64,000 bases of DNA from Bradyrhizobium archetypum (GTDB lineage: Bacteria; Pseudomonadota; Alphaproteobacteria; Rhizobiales; Xanthobacteraceae). Location of the stretch: NCBI RefSeq assembly GCF_013114835.1, contig NZ_JAAVLW010000011.1, positions 62,001 to 126,000 of the forward strand, in the 5' to 3' direction. Position 1 is the stretch's first letter; the number at the start of each line of letters is the position of its first letter. Below, piece after piece: positions 34,807-43,201 of the stretch. The notes under the pieces were generated by a model. The model saw only the letters and a program-made list of their open reading frames with translations, had not been told where the DNA came from and did not search any database. Both the position numbers and the translations under genes were made by a program.

Positions 34807-35412
34807 TCATCGCCGCCTTGCGGCGCCAGGAGGCTCAAGGATCACCTCCTTCAGGTCGCTGCCGCTCATGACAACGATCGCGAAATTTAGCCGGCTGCGT
34901 TGGCGGACCAGGCCACCACTGATGGCCTTGCCGGACGCCGCCTGCTCGGCCACACGAACGGCGTCGGCCAAGCGGTGCCGGATCGTTTTGAGGGCTGCGA
35001 GGTTGCTGCGGTCCTCGGCATCGAGCTCTTTCAAGGGCAGGGCGGCCTCGCCGCCGACGATCTTGCCGGTCGTGGCGTCGATGACGTGTTGCCAGACGCG
35101 GTCGTTGTGAAGGGTCTTTACCCGGTAGACCGGTGAATCCGGCGCGCCGTCGAAACTGACATCAGCGGTTGTCGCGCCGGCATGCAGGGCTTCAGCAATC
35201 GCCATCGCCTGGCTCAGTGAGACCGCTGACCCACGGAAGAGCTCGAGCTCACGATTGATTGCCTGCTGGTCGGACGCGGCATCGTCGTCGACCTCATTGC
35301 GGAGCGAGGCCGGCTCGCCGGTCGACGACGCGGTGGCGTAGACCGGGGCAGGGAGGATGATCGCCAGCAGGACGACCGCAAGCAACTGCGTGAAACATCT
35401 CGGCGTACGCAT
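34807..35412 (-). CDS. PepSY domain secreted protein
   Basis: The 201-residue protein begins with a signal peptide (CFTQLLAVVLLAIILPAPVYA) and has a PepSY-like pattern: VSLSQAMAIAEALHAGATTA, VYRVKTLHNDRVWQHVIDATT and a second helix-rich part. PepSY domains are thought to inhibit peptidases or sense the envelope. ATG 35412, with GGAG about 8 bases upstream, is chosen. The palindromic operator at 35608-35634 is about 200 bp before its start, so it may be a target of the adjacent TetR regulator. Confidence 0.8.
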   Translation of the reverse strand: MRTPRCFTQLLAVVLLAIILPAPVYATASSTGEPASLRNEVDDDAASDQQAINRELELFRGSAVSLSQAMAIAEALHAGATTADVSFDGAPDSPVYRVKTLHNDRVWQHVIDATTGKIVGGEAALPLKELDAEDRSNLAALKTIRHRLADAVRVAEQAASGKAISGGLVRQRSRLNFAIVVMSGSDLKEVILEPPGAARRR

Positions 35413-35607
35413 GTTTGCAGTCTCCATCCTTGAGGCCGTCTCTGCCGGCGGACGGGCCGGATCGTCTCGTACAACGCGCGGCCGACCCTTTGGAGGCAAA
35501 CGGGGCCGGCCGCGGAGCGCCGCAAACGGGTACCCCCATTTGCGGCGATCGAAGCGGCAAGCCCCACCGGGACCAGTGAAAGCGGGAAACTCGCGCACTT
35601 CGCTTAT

Positions 35608-35634
35608 AACAAAACCATACCGTATCGTTTTGTT
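35608..35634. promoter_or_regulatory. TetR-type operator, copy 1
   Basis: The arms AAAACCATAC (35611-35620) and GTATCGTTTT (35622-35631) form a 21-bp palindrome with one mismatch, extendable to 27 bp. It differs from copy 2 at 36571 in only two positions of the 21. Confidence 0.7.
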
Positions 35635-35680
35635 TTGGTCAACGACGTCCCCGACGGAAAATGCCGTTCTCACGGAATTG

Positions 35681-36451
35681 TCAGCGGGAAGGGCGCCGCC
35701 GATTGGTGCCCTTGGGCTGAACGCGGTCCGCTGGCCCGAGCGCGCCGGCCAGGAACAGCCTGATCGCCGCGCGCATGCGTTTCTCGGCGGACTTCATCTC
35801 GAGCGGCGTTCCGAACGTCGCCATCCGGTGGGTGTGACCGACGACCACGTCGAGAAAGACCTCGGCCGCGATGCCGGTGTCCTCGACGTCCATCGCGCCC
35901 TGCGCGACCAGATGGTCGAAGAAGCGCGCGGTCGTGGAAACGGCCTTCAACCAGCCCTCTTCCTTGCCGAGTTTGGCAATGTCGGGAAAGTTGATGGCCT
36001 GTGACGTCATCATGCGGCTGAAGGCGACGGCATCGGGTCCGCAGGTGAAACTCAGCATCTCGCGCCCGACCTCTATCAGGCGCTGCTCGACCGAAATGTC
36101 CGAGGAGCGCGCAAGCTCCATTTCCGCCGCTTCAGCCAGCGGCGCAAGCCAGCGCGCAATCTCGCGCCTCAGCACCTCGGCAAACAGCCCGCGCTTGTCG
36201 CCGTAGCGCGCATAGACGGTGGGCTTGCTGACCCGCGCTGCTTCCGCAACCGCATCGAGCGAGGTCGCATCGTAACCGCGATCTAAAAACAGACGGGTAG
36301 CAACTTCGATCAGCCGCTGATCGCGCTCGATGGCGGCGCTTTTTGTCGGCCGGCCGCCGCGCGACTTCTGGACGTCTCGTCTTGCCGGTCTGGCCTTGGT
36401 CGCAGTCAATCCCATGCCCATTGATTCCTGCGCGATCATGATAGTCATCAT
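35681..36451 (-). CDS. TetR/AcrR family transcriptional regulator
   Basis: The 256-residue protein has an unusually long basic N-terminus, then the TetR DNA-binding domain at about residues 42-90 (LIEVATRLFLDRGYDATSLD, VSKPTVYARYGDKRGLFAEV) and a helical ligand domain with RMMTSQAINFPDIAKL. It is likely a repressor acting on the two palindromes flanking its gene. Its ligand is unknown. An alternative start at Met11 or Met13 would trim the N-terminus. The gene is divergent from tgt. Confidence 0.9.
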   Translation of the reverse strand: MMTIMIAQESMGMGLTATKARPARRDVQKSRGGRPTKSAAIERDQRLIEVATRLFLDRGYDATSLDAVAEAARVSKPTVYARYGDKRGLFAEVLRREIARWLAPLAEAAEMELARSSDISVEQRLIEVGREMLSFTCGPDAVAFSRMMTSQAINFPDIAKLGKEEGWLKAVSTTARFFDHLVAQGAMDVEDTGIAAEVFLDVVVGHTHRMATFGTPLEMKSAEKRMRAAIRLFLAGALGPADRVQPKGTNRRRPSR

Positions 36452-36570
36452 TTGCTCTATAACGCGCAGTTAGAGGGGCGTCATCGCGAATCTGGCCAAA
36501 TTGGCCATATCGTCCAACGCTCCGCGCAGGTCGCCGTAGCCTCATCGCCCCACCGCCCCATCCCTCGCGT

Positions 36571-36595
36571 ATAAAACTATACGGTATCGTTTTAT
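36571..36595. promoter_or_regulatory. TetR-type operator, copy 2
   Basis: The arms AAAACTATAC (36573-36582) and GTATCGTTTT (36584-36593) form a palindrome with one mismatch. It lies 120 bp before the tetR start and a similar distance before tgt, so autoregulation is likely. Confidence 0.7.
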
Positions 36596-36714
36596 TTAAC
36601 AAGACGAAAACGTCGCTCGAGGCGGCCTCAAATGTGTTCCGTGTGCGGGCGGGCTGCTCGGCATGCGTATGGGACGGGTTGATCGCCCGTCCTCAGCACG
36701 CAATAAGCAGCACC

Positions 36715-37848
36715 ATGAGTCTTCCCAATCATTTCGAATTGCTCGCTACCGATGGTACTGCGCGCACCGGGCGCCTCACTACGCCCCACGGCGTGGTGCG
36801 TACTCCTGCGTTCATGCCGGTCGGCACCGCGGGGGCGATGAAGGGCATGCACTGGCGCGAGGTGCGCGATGCCGGCGCTGACATCGTGCTTGGCAATACT
36901 TATCACCTGATGCTGCGGCCGGGCGCCGAGCGGATCGCCACGCTCGGAGGCTTGCAGGCCTTCACGGGCTGGAACGGACCGATGCTGACGGATTCCGGCG
37001 GCTTCCAGGTGATGTCGCTCTCCGACTTGCGCAAGGTCAACGAAAAAGCCGTGACCTTTCGCTCCCATATCGACGGCGCCAAGGTCGAATTGTCGCCGGA
37101 GCGTTCGATCGAGGTACAGCGTCTCTTGGGTTCTGACATCGCCATGCAGATGGACGAGTGCGTGCGGCTGCCGGCTGAGCGCTCCGACATCGAACGCGCG
37201 ATGCGGCTGTCACTGCGCTGGGCCGAGCGCAGCAAGCGCGCGTTCGAGACCGCGCCCGCAGGCTACATGCTATGCGGCATCGTGCAGGGTGGCGACATCC
37301 CCGAGATGCGCCGAACGAGTGCACGCGAACTGGTCGACATCGGTTTCCACGGCTATGCGATCGGTGGGCTTGCCGTCGGCGAGCCGCAGGCCGTGATGCT
37401 TGCGATGATCGAGGAAACCGCGCCGCTGCTGCCGATCGATCGTCCGCGCTACCTGATGGGCGTCGGCACGCCCGAGGATTTGCTGGAAGCGGTGTCGCGC
37501 GGCATCGACATGTTTGATTGTGTGCTGCCGACCCGGAACGGGCGGCATGGCATGGCGTTCACGCGTTTCGGCCAGATCAATCTGCGCAACGCTCGCCATG
37601 CCGACGATCCGCGGCCACTGGATGAGGAAAGCGAATGGCCCGCGGCGCACAACATCTCGCGCGCCTATCTGCATCATCTGGTGAGATCAGGCGAAACGCT
37701 CGGCGCGATGCTGCTGTCGGAAATCAACGTGGCCTATTACCAGCACCTGATGCGGGGCATGCGCGAGGCGATTTCAAGCGGCACGTTCGAAATGTTCCAA
37801 CAGCAAACGCGCGCCGGATGGGCGCGCGGTGACATTGCTCCGAGATAG
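36715..37848 (+). CDS. tgt: tRNA-guanine transglycosylase with degenerate zinc site
   Basis: The 377-residue protein has the catalytic motifs TDSGGFQVMSL and FDCVLPTRNGRHG with both active-site Asp. The CxCxxC zinc triad is replaced by Ser306-x-Trp308-x-x-Ala311 (ESEWPAAHNIS), and the fourth ligand His is Ile337 (SEINVAYY). Tgt exchanges guanine 34 for preQ1 in the anticodon of Asp, Asn, His and Tyr tRNAs. ATG 36715 is used because the family homology begins at SLPNHFELL. Confidence 0.93.
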   Translation: MSLPNHFELLATDGTARTGRLTTPHGVVRTPAFMPVGTAGAMKGMHWREVRDAGADIVLGNTYHLMLRPGAERIATLGGLQAFTGWNGPMLTDSGGFQVMSLSDLRKVNEKAVTFRSHIDGAKVELSPERSIEVQRLLGSDIAMQMDECVRLPAERSDIERAMRLSLRWAERSKRAFETAPAGYMLCGIVQGGDIPEMRRTSARELVDIGFHGYAIGGLAVGEPQAVMLAMIEETAPLLPIDRPRYLMGVGTPEDLLEAVSRGIDMFDCVLPTRNGRHGMAFTRFGQINLRNARHADDPRPLDEESEWPAAHNISRAYLHHLVRSGETLGAMLLSEINVAYYQHLMRGMREAISSGTFEMFQQQTRAGWARGDIAPR

Positions 37849-37854
37849 CAGGTC

Positions 37855-38070
37855 TCAGTTACAGGCGAACCGCTTGACCGAGTGCTTGGTCACGAACCCG
37901 TAACCGCAGGTGTCGCAGGTCCAGAGATAGCTGATCACGTTGTCGTTGAGGTAGGCCGAAGCTTCCGCCGCCACCATGGTGTCGGCACACACTGGGCACG
38001 TCGGCAGATCGCATCCACGCGGATCCGGGCCTATTGCTACGGTCGACCGGACTTCAGCAAAAGCTGGCAT
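37855..38070 (-). CDS. Small zinc-ribbon-like protein (71 aa)
   Basis: The product has two CxxC pairs, CPVC and CDTCGYGF, spaced as in a zinc ribbon, and ends TKHSVKRFACN. It has no signal peptide. GGAGGT lies upstream of ATG 38070, which decides the start. It converges with tgt; the two stops are only 6 bases apart. No function can be assigned. Confidence 0.7.
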   Translation of the reverse strand: MPAFAEVRSTVAIGPDPRGCDLPTCPVCADTMVAAEASAYLNDNVISYLWTCDTCGYGFVTKHSVKRFACN

Positions 38071-38302
38071 CGTGACCTCCATGCGATCTGAGCCTTCTGG
38101 CTCAGGCCGCGACCAAAGTATAAACAGAAATCTTTGACGATGTCGCAACACAAATGCGTTGATTTCGCGATATTTTGCGACGTTCTTGTTTTGCAATGCA
38201 GCGAATTCCTCGCACCCGCAATTCCGCCTTGCGCATCGGCGCGACGGCCTCCTAAGTAGTGCTTCCAGTTCCCCGCACATGATCGCCGATAGGAGTGTCG
38301 AG

Positions 38303-39280
38303 ATGGATGCGTCGTCAACCACGAGTGCAGTGCACCGTCCGGGGCGTGGTCGGGTTTTCGATTCCATCGTCGATGCGATCGGCGACACCCCGATCGTGCG
38401 CTTGCACAAATTGCCGGAGGCGCACGGCGTTAGCGCAACCATCTTGGCCAAGCTCGAATATTTCAATCCCGCCGCGAGCGTGAAAGACCGCATCGGCGCG
38501 GCGATGGTGATTGCGATGGAGAAGGCTGGCGTGATCAACGCCGACACCGTGCTGATCGAGCCGACCTCCGGCAACACCGGCATTGCGCTCGCGTTCGTCG
38601 CGGCGTCGCGCGGCTATCGGCTGAAGCTGGTGATGCCGGAATCGATGTCGATCGAGCGGCGCAAGATGCTGGCGTTTCTCGGCGCCGAGATCATCCTGAC
38701 GCCGGCCGCGCAAGGCATGAAGGGCTCGATCGCGACCGCGGAGGAACTGGTGCGGACCACGCCGAACGCCGTGATGCCGCAGCAGTTCAAGAATCTTGCC
38801 AATCCCGAAATTCACCGCCGCACCACGGCCGAGGAGATCTGGAACGACACCGGCGGCAACATCGACATCTTCGTCGCGGGCGTCGGCACCGGCGGCACCA
38901 TTACCGGCGTCGGACAAGTGCTGAAGCCCCGCAAGCCGTCGTTGCGGATCGTTGCCGTCGAACCGGAGGAAAGCCCGGTGCTGTCGGGCGGTCAGCATAC
39001 GCCGCACAAGATCCAGGGCATCGGTGCCGGCTTCGTTCCGGAGATCCTGGATCGATCGGTGATCGACGAGATCGTCAAGGTCAATGGCCCGACGGCGATC
39101 GAGACCTCGCGCGCGCTGGCGCGCGTGGAGGGCATTCCCGGCGGCATTTCATCGGGCGCCGCGATCGCGGCGGCGCTTTCGATCGGCAAGCGCCCCGAGA
39201 GCGCCGGCAAGACCATCCTCGCGGTGGTGCCGTCATTCTCCGAGCGTTATCTTTCCACCGCGCTATTTGAAGGAATCTAG
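38303..39280 (+). CDS. cysK: Cysteine synthase A (O-acetylserine sulfhydrylase)
   Basis: The 325-residue PLP enzyme has the Lys-containing motif FNPAASVKDRIGAAMV, the substrate loop PTSGNTGIAL and the phosphate loop GVGTGGTITGVGQ. It makes cysteine from O-acetylserine and sulfide. AGGAG before ATG 38303 decides the start over ATG 38279. It is followed by a BrnA-like gene on the same strand. Confidence 0.93.
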   Translation: MDASSTTSAVHRPGRGRVFDSIVDAIGDTPIVRLHKLPEAHGVSATILAKLEYFNPAASVKDRIGAAMVIAMEKAGVINADTVLIEPTSGNTGIALAFVAASRGYRLKLVMPESMSIERRKMLAFLGAEIILTPAAQGMKGSIATAEELVRTTPNAVMPQQFKNLANPEIHRRTTAEEIWNDTGGNIDIFVAGVGTGGTITGVGQVLKPRKPSLRIVAVEPEESPVLSGGQHTPHKIQGIGAGFVPEILDRSVIDEIVKVNGPTAIETSRALARVEGIPGGISSGAAIAAALSIGKRPESAGKTILAVVPSFSERYLSTALFEGI

Positions 39281-39295
39281 CCAAGGAATCCAGCT

Positions 39296-39535
39296 ATGGC
39301 AGACCAGCCTCGCCGGCCGAGAACCCTGAACGATGCGCGCACCGAAGCCGAGGCGGCCTTCAAGCGCGCCACTGCGAAGGTGGCGGAAGCGCCGCCAAAG
39401 AAGGTGGCCGTGCCCAGCGTCCGCGAGCAGGTCACGTTGCGCATCGACCAGGACGTGCTCGAATGGTTTCAGGAGGGCGGTCCGGGCTGGCAGGATCGCA
39501 TCAACGAGGCCTTGCGAAAGGCCGCGGGCAAGTAG
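39296..39535 (+). CDS. BrnA-like antitoxin family protein, without a toxin partner
   Basis: The 79-residue protein has a basic N-terminus and a C-terminal BrnA-type domain, VREQVTLRIDQDVLEWFQEG, then GWQDRINEALRKAAG. BrnA is the antitoxin of the BrnTA pair and binds DNA through a ribbon-helix-helix-like fold. No BrnT toxin is encoded nearby, so it is an orphan or has another role. It starts 15 bases after cysK and is followed by a terminator. Confidence 0.8.
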   Translation: MADQPRRPRTLNDARTEAEAAFKRATAKVAEAPPKKVAVPSVREQVTLRIDQDVLEWFQEGGPGWQDRINEALRKAAGK

Positions 39536-39588
39536 CACGCCCAAGCAGCGCGCCATTGTCGAAGTCGATTTTGCGAAGCGCAAAATGA

Positions 39589-39621
39589 AAGGCCGGGGAT
39601 CGTTCCCGGGCCTTCTTTTTG
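39589..39621 (+). terminator. Intrinsic terminator after the cysK unit
   Basis: AAGGCC (39589-39594) pairs with GGCCTT (39609-39614) and GGGA with TCCC inside, with one mismatch, followed by CTTTTT. Confidence 0.8.
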
Positions 39622-39654
39622 TAAATCTGTTTTTGTAATTCGGTCTGCTGGCGA

Positions 39655-41097
39655 TCAGCGCAGCATGCCGCCGACGACGCCGCCGATGAAACGGCCGGCA
39701 CCAGCCGGATCGGGACCGGGCGGCGCGCTATATTGGCGCGGCGGCGGCGCCTGCTGCGGCTGCGGCTGCGGCTGGGCCTGAACGGTGCTGGGAGCGCGGC
39801 GCTTGGGAGCGGGACGTTCATCGTCGGAACTCGCCGTTGGCGCAGCCGCCACGATCTCCGTCAGTAGCGCCTTGTGCTGCAGCTTGTTGAGATAGCCGCT
39901 CTTGGGATAGCCGCGCGCGGCTTGCCAGCGCGTGATCACCGCACGGGTCGGCGCATCGAACTGGCCGGTGATCTTGGTATCGAAGCCGAGCCCGGTCAGA
40001 CGACGCTGCACGTCGCGGCGCTGGCCCTTGTCGAGACCGATCTGGTCCTCGGTGGTCTGGTTCGCTTCCTCCTTGAAGGTCGCGGGATCAATGCCGGCGC
40101 TCAGATTGCGGGTTGCGGTTGCGTCCTTCGCACCGCTCTCAAGCGAAGCGATCCGCGCCAAGGCCAGCGAGCGGAACTGACCGTTCGGATAGCTGGTCAG
40201 ATAGGCATTGAACTCTTCCGGCTTGTTGGAATCCTTGATCGAGCGCCAGAATTCCAGTTCGACGTCGGACCCCGGCTTTGCACCTGCCGTCGCCGCCGGC
40301 GTTGCGGCCGCCACGGCGCCGGGCGCAGGCGCGCCGTTCAGGTAGACCGCGCCGATCAGGTTGGTGTGACCCCAGGGCAATTGTCCCTTGTTGGTCTCCT
40401 CATTGACCTGGGCGCGGACCTTGGTCATCGCCTGCTGGATCTCGACTCCGGGCTGGGTGAGGTTGGCGAGCAGGGCGCGCGTGAACGGGCTGTTGCCACC
40501 TTCCTGGCCGTCGAGCGCGGTCTGGCCGGGGCCGGTCGCGAACGCGATCAGCGTGCCTTCGCCGGACTTCATTTCAGCCAGGCCCGTCTGCACATTGACG
40601 CTGCGGGTCGCGGAGTTCGACTTGATCTTGGCGGCGAACGGATTGTCGCGGCAGGCGTCGAGGAACACGAGCTTGACCTTGGCGTCGCCCATGGTCTGCT
40701 CAAGGGTGAGATCGATATTGATGGCGGCGCCGAGCTTGACGTCCATTTCGGATTTGATGTCGGCGTCGATCGGCAGCAGATAGTTCGTGCCCGAGATGGC
40801 AATGCCATGGCCGGCATAGAAGAACAGCGCAACATCGGCGCCCTGCGCCTTCTTGCCGAAATCGAGCAGCCGTTCGGTCATCTTGTCGCGCGTGAGATTG
40901 GAACCCTCGACCACCTCGAATCCGACATTGCGCAGCGCGGCGGCCATTGCCTTGGCGTCGACGGAGGGATTCGGAAGCGGCGCGACGTTCTTGTAAGTGC
41001 CGTTGCCGACGACGAAAGCGACACGCTTGTCGGCCTGGGCGGTCCCGGCGGCAAAGACCGTGCATATGACGGACAAAATGAGGGTTTGGTAACGCAT
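39655..41097 (-). CDS. Secreted caspase-like (C14/orthocaspase) protein with peptidoglycan-binding-like domain
   Basis: The 480-residue protein has a signal peptide (LILSVICTVFAAGTAQA) and then a caspase fold with the catalytic pair His in FFYAGHGIAISGTNYLLP and Cys in VFLDACRDNPFA. Residues 270-345 form a linker and a repeat domain; residues 348-415 look like a PGB/SPOR-type domain (RRDVQRRLTGLGFDTKITG). The C-terminus is Pro/Gln-rich. Bacterial caspase homologues take part in regulated proteolysis or cell death, but no partner is visible here. Confidence 0.85.
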   Translation of the reverse strand: MRYQTLILSVICTVFAAGTAQADKRVAFVVGNGTYKNVAPLPNPSVDAKAMAAALRNVGFEVVEGSNLTRDKMTERLLDFGKKAQGADVALFFYAGHGIAISGTNYLLPIDADIKSEMDVKLGAAINIDLTLEQTMGDAKVKLVFLDACRDNPFAAKIKSNSATRSVNVQTGLAEMKSGEGTLIAFATGPGQTALDGQEGGNSPFTRALLANLTQPGVEIQQAMTKVRAQVNEETNKGQLPWGHTNLIGAVYLNGAPAPGAVAAATPAATAGAKPGSDVELEFWRSIKDSNKPEEFNAYLTSYPNGQFRSLALARIASLESGAKDATATRNLSAGIDPATFKEEANQTTEDQIGLDKGQRRDVQRRLTGLGFDTKITGQFDAPTRAVITRWQAARGYPKSGYLNKLQHKALLTEIVAAAPTASSDDERPAPKRRAPSTVQAQPQPQPQQAPPPRQYSAPPGPDPAGAGRFIGGVVGGMLR

Positions 41098-41161
41098 AGG
41101 AAATCCCCCTGCAGAATCAACAAAAGATTTGGCTGTAACGCTGGCTGGACATTACAAAGAA

Positions 41162-41193
41162 TCGCCCGCTTCGCACCACAAAAAAGCGGGCGA
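41162..41193. terminator. Hairpin between EamA and caspase genes
   Basis: TCGCCCGCTT (41162-41171) and AAGCGGGCGA (41184-41193) form a perfect 10-bp stem with a 12-base loop. It lies past the EamA gene's stop side only in part and lacks a good T-run, so it may be a structural repeat. Confidence 0.4.
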
Positions 41194-41272
41194 ACGGCCA
41201 AATCCGGAGCCATCCGTTACCGTCACGACACGCGCCGCGGCGTGATCTAGATCACAGCCCGAGAAATAAAAT

Positions 41273-42151
41273 TCAGCCTTGGGCGCGCTTGGGCGGTGAC
41301 GGAGCCGATTTCAGGTTCAAAAGATTGCCGGTGAGGATCAGCGCGGCGCCGAGGACCGTGAACACGTCAAGCCGCTCCGAATAGATCAGCCAGCCGGCAG
41401 CGGCGGTGAGCGGAACCCGAAGAAAGTCCATCGGGATCACCACGGTGGCGTCGGCATACAGCATGGCGCGGGCCATGCAGTAATGCGAGAAGGTGCCGCA
41501 AAACGCGATCACGACGACCCAGCCCCAGATATGGACGGGTGGCCATGTCCATGTATACAGCGCGGGCAAGAAGCCGGCCGCCGATTGCACCACCAGCATC
41601 CAGAACAGGATCGCGAGCGTCTGTTCGGTCCGGGTCAGTGACTTCACCATCGCAATCGAAATGCCGAAGCCGACGGCTGCCGCCAGCGCGATCAACTGGC
41701 CCGGATTGGCTTCGCCGGCTGCGGGACGAACGATCACGAAGACCCCGACGATTCCGAGCACGATCGCGGCGATTTTCCAACGGGTGATGCGCTCCCCGAG
41801 GAAAGCTGCGGCAAGGATTGCGGTCCAGATCGGCATGGTGAATTCGATCGCGACCACCTGTCCGATCGGAATCAGCGTGAGCGCAAAGAACCAGCCGAGT
41901 TGTGCACCATAGTGGATGAGATTGCGCGCCACGTGCTGCGGCAGTCGCTTCGTCTTCATCGTGCGAAATCCACCGCCGGCGCGGATCAGCGGGTACAGCA
42001 TCAGGAAGCCGAGAACCGAGCGCGCTTCCATCAGTTGGAACACGTTCATCTCGCGCGTCGCCTCGCGCCCGGCGATCGCGATGATGAGCATCAGGGCGAG
42101 CCAGCCGGCCATCCAGAGCGCGGCCAGGGTTTTGGAGGGCGTACGGTCCAT
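41273..42151 (-). CDS. EamA/DMT family exporter-like membrane protein
   Basis: The 292-residue protein has ten hydrophobic segments arranged as two repeats of five, as in the EamA (DMT) superfamily. Typical patterns are MNVFQLMEARSVLGFLMLYP, GQVVAIEFTMPIWTAILAAA and FLGERITRWKIAAIVLGIVG. DMT proteins export small metabolites such as amino acids; the substrate is unknown. ATG 42151 is chosen because the first helix follows directly; ATG 42286 would add a non-hydrophobic tail. Confidence 0.88.
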   Translation of the reverse strand: MDRTPSKTLAALWMAGWLALMLIIAIAGREATREMNVFQLMEARSVLGFLMLYPLIRAGGGFRTMKTKRLPQHVARNLIHYGAQLGWFFALTLIPIGQVVAIEFTMPIWTAILAAAFLGERITRWKIAAIVLGIVGVFVIVRPAAGEANPGQLIALAAAVGFGISIAMVKSLTRTEQTLAILFWMLVVQSAAGFLPALYTWTWPPVHIWGWVVVIAFCGTFSHYCMARAMLYADATVVIPMDFLRVPLTAAAGWLIYSERLDVFTVLGAALILTGNLLNLKSAPSPPKRAQG

Positions 42152-42281
42152 GTGTGAGGCAAGCGTTTGAGGGCAGGCCGGTATCGGCGAGCACGCCACA
42201 ATTTGCAACGCGCAAATGCGCGGGGGCAGCGATGCACGCTCTCGGTTGAGACTGCTCGGCCGTTCGGTGCTAAGCAGCCTC

Positions 42282-42380
42282 GTCATTCCGGGCGATGCGA
42301 AGCATCGAACTACGATGTGCTATCGCACATCGGAGAATCTCGAGATTCCGGGTTCGGTCCTGCGGACCGCCCGGAATGAC
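42282..42380. repeat. Palindromic intergenic repeat of the ATTCCGGG family, second copy
   Basis: Outer arms GTCATTCCGGGCG ... CGCCCGGAATGAC, with inner ATCTCGAGATTCCGGGTTCG. It is closely related to 30711-30784 and lies between a minus-strand and a plus-strand gene. Confidence 0.75.
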
Positions 42381-42400
42381 CAACGAGGAGGAAATTACCC

Positions 42401-42799
42401 ATGCGCATCTTGCAACCGGCCGAATGGTCGAAACCCCGCGGCTTCTCACACGGCGTCGAATTCGACGGCCCCGGCAAATGGATCGTGCTGGCCGGCCAGA
42501 CCGGCGGCGACGAGAAGGGCGATTATGCCCCCGACTTGGCCGCCCAGGTCGGCACGGCGCTGAAGCGCATCGTCAAGCTGCTCGGCGAAGCCGGCGCCGG
42601 GCCTGAGCACATTGTCCGTCTGATCTGGTACCTGACCAGCCGCAGCGAATACGAAGCCGCAGGCGCAGGTATCGGCGCGGCCTGGAAGGAGACGCTCGGG
42701 CGCAATTTCCCGCCCTCGACGCTGCTCTACATCAGCGGACTGGTTGATCAGCGGGCGAAAGTCGAAATCGAAGTCACCGCCTACGTGCCCAAGGGCTGA
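42401..42799 (+). CDS. RidA family protein
   Basis: The 132-residue protein has the YjgF/RidA pattern WIVLAGQTGGDEKGDYAPDL, HIVRLIWYLTSRSEYEA and ISGLVDQRAKVEIEVTAYVP. RidA enzymes hydrolyse reactive enamine/imine intermediates formed by PLP enzymes. GAGGAGG precedes the ATG. The next small gene starts 65 bases after its stop and is probably part of the same unit. Confidence 0.9.
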   Translation: MRILQPAEWSKPRGFSHGVEFDGPGKWIVLAGQTGGDEKGDYAPDLAAQVGTALKRIVKLLGEAGAGPEHIVRLIWYLTSRSEYEAAGAGIGAAWKETLGRNFPPSTLLYISGLVDQRAKVEIEVTAYVPKG

Positions 42800-42863
42800 C
42801 GCTTCAAGGGCTGAGGCGCTCGCGCGAGAAACGCGCCGTCAACAACAAGGGAAATTTACGACC

Positions 42864-43067
42864 ATGACCACTTCTCGATCGACCACGGCAGACTTCGTCA
42901 CCGCCTTCGCAACCGGCTGGCCCGAGCACCAACCTGACATCATGGTGCTGTCGCTGACCACGCATAAGGGCGTGCAGGATTTTGCGTTCAACAAGGAACA
43001 GGCCTTGCTGATCGCGAAGACGATCAAGGAAACCGCGGCAAAGCTCGAGAAGCCGAAGACGAGTTGA
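42864..43067 (+). CDS. Small conserved hypothetical protein (67 aa)
   Basis: The product starts MTTSRSTTADFVTAFATGWP and continues KGVQDFAFNKEQALLIAKTI, a compact alpha/beta-like sequence with no signal or membrane segment. AAGGGA lies before ATG 42864. It follows ridA on the same strand and is probably cotranscribed. I do not recognise the family. Confidence 0.55.
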   Translation: MTTSRSTTADFVTAFATGWPEHQPDIMVLSLTTHKGVQDFAFNKEQALLIAKTIKETAAKLEKPKTS

Positions 43068-43090
43068 GCTGCGGACAGCAACGCGCTCAG

Positions 43091-43196
43091 TGTCATCGCC
43101 CGCGAAAGCGAAAGCGGGCGATCCAGTATCCCAGAGACGCCGGTAATTGAGCCGAGAAGCGGCGTACTGGATCCCGCCTTCGCGGGGATGACGACC
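43091..43196. repeat. Palindromic intergenic repeat, GTCATCGCCCGC type
   Basis: Outer arms TCATCGCCCGCGAAAGCG ... CGCCTTCGCGGGGATGA and inner GATCCAGTA ... TACTGGATC. It is a third family of long hairpin repeat in this window, located between convergent genes. Confidence 0.7.
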
Positions 43197-43201
43197 GGGA
43201 A

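Noticed and set aside
39874..41250. A 458-codon plus-strand frame across the caspase-like gene
   Set aside because: Antisense shadow; the minus-strand protein has a signal peptide and catalytic dyad.
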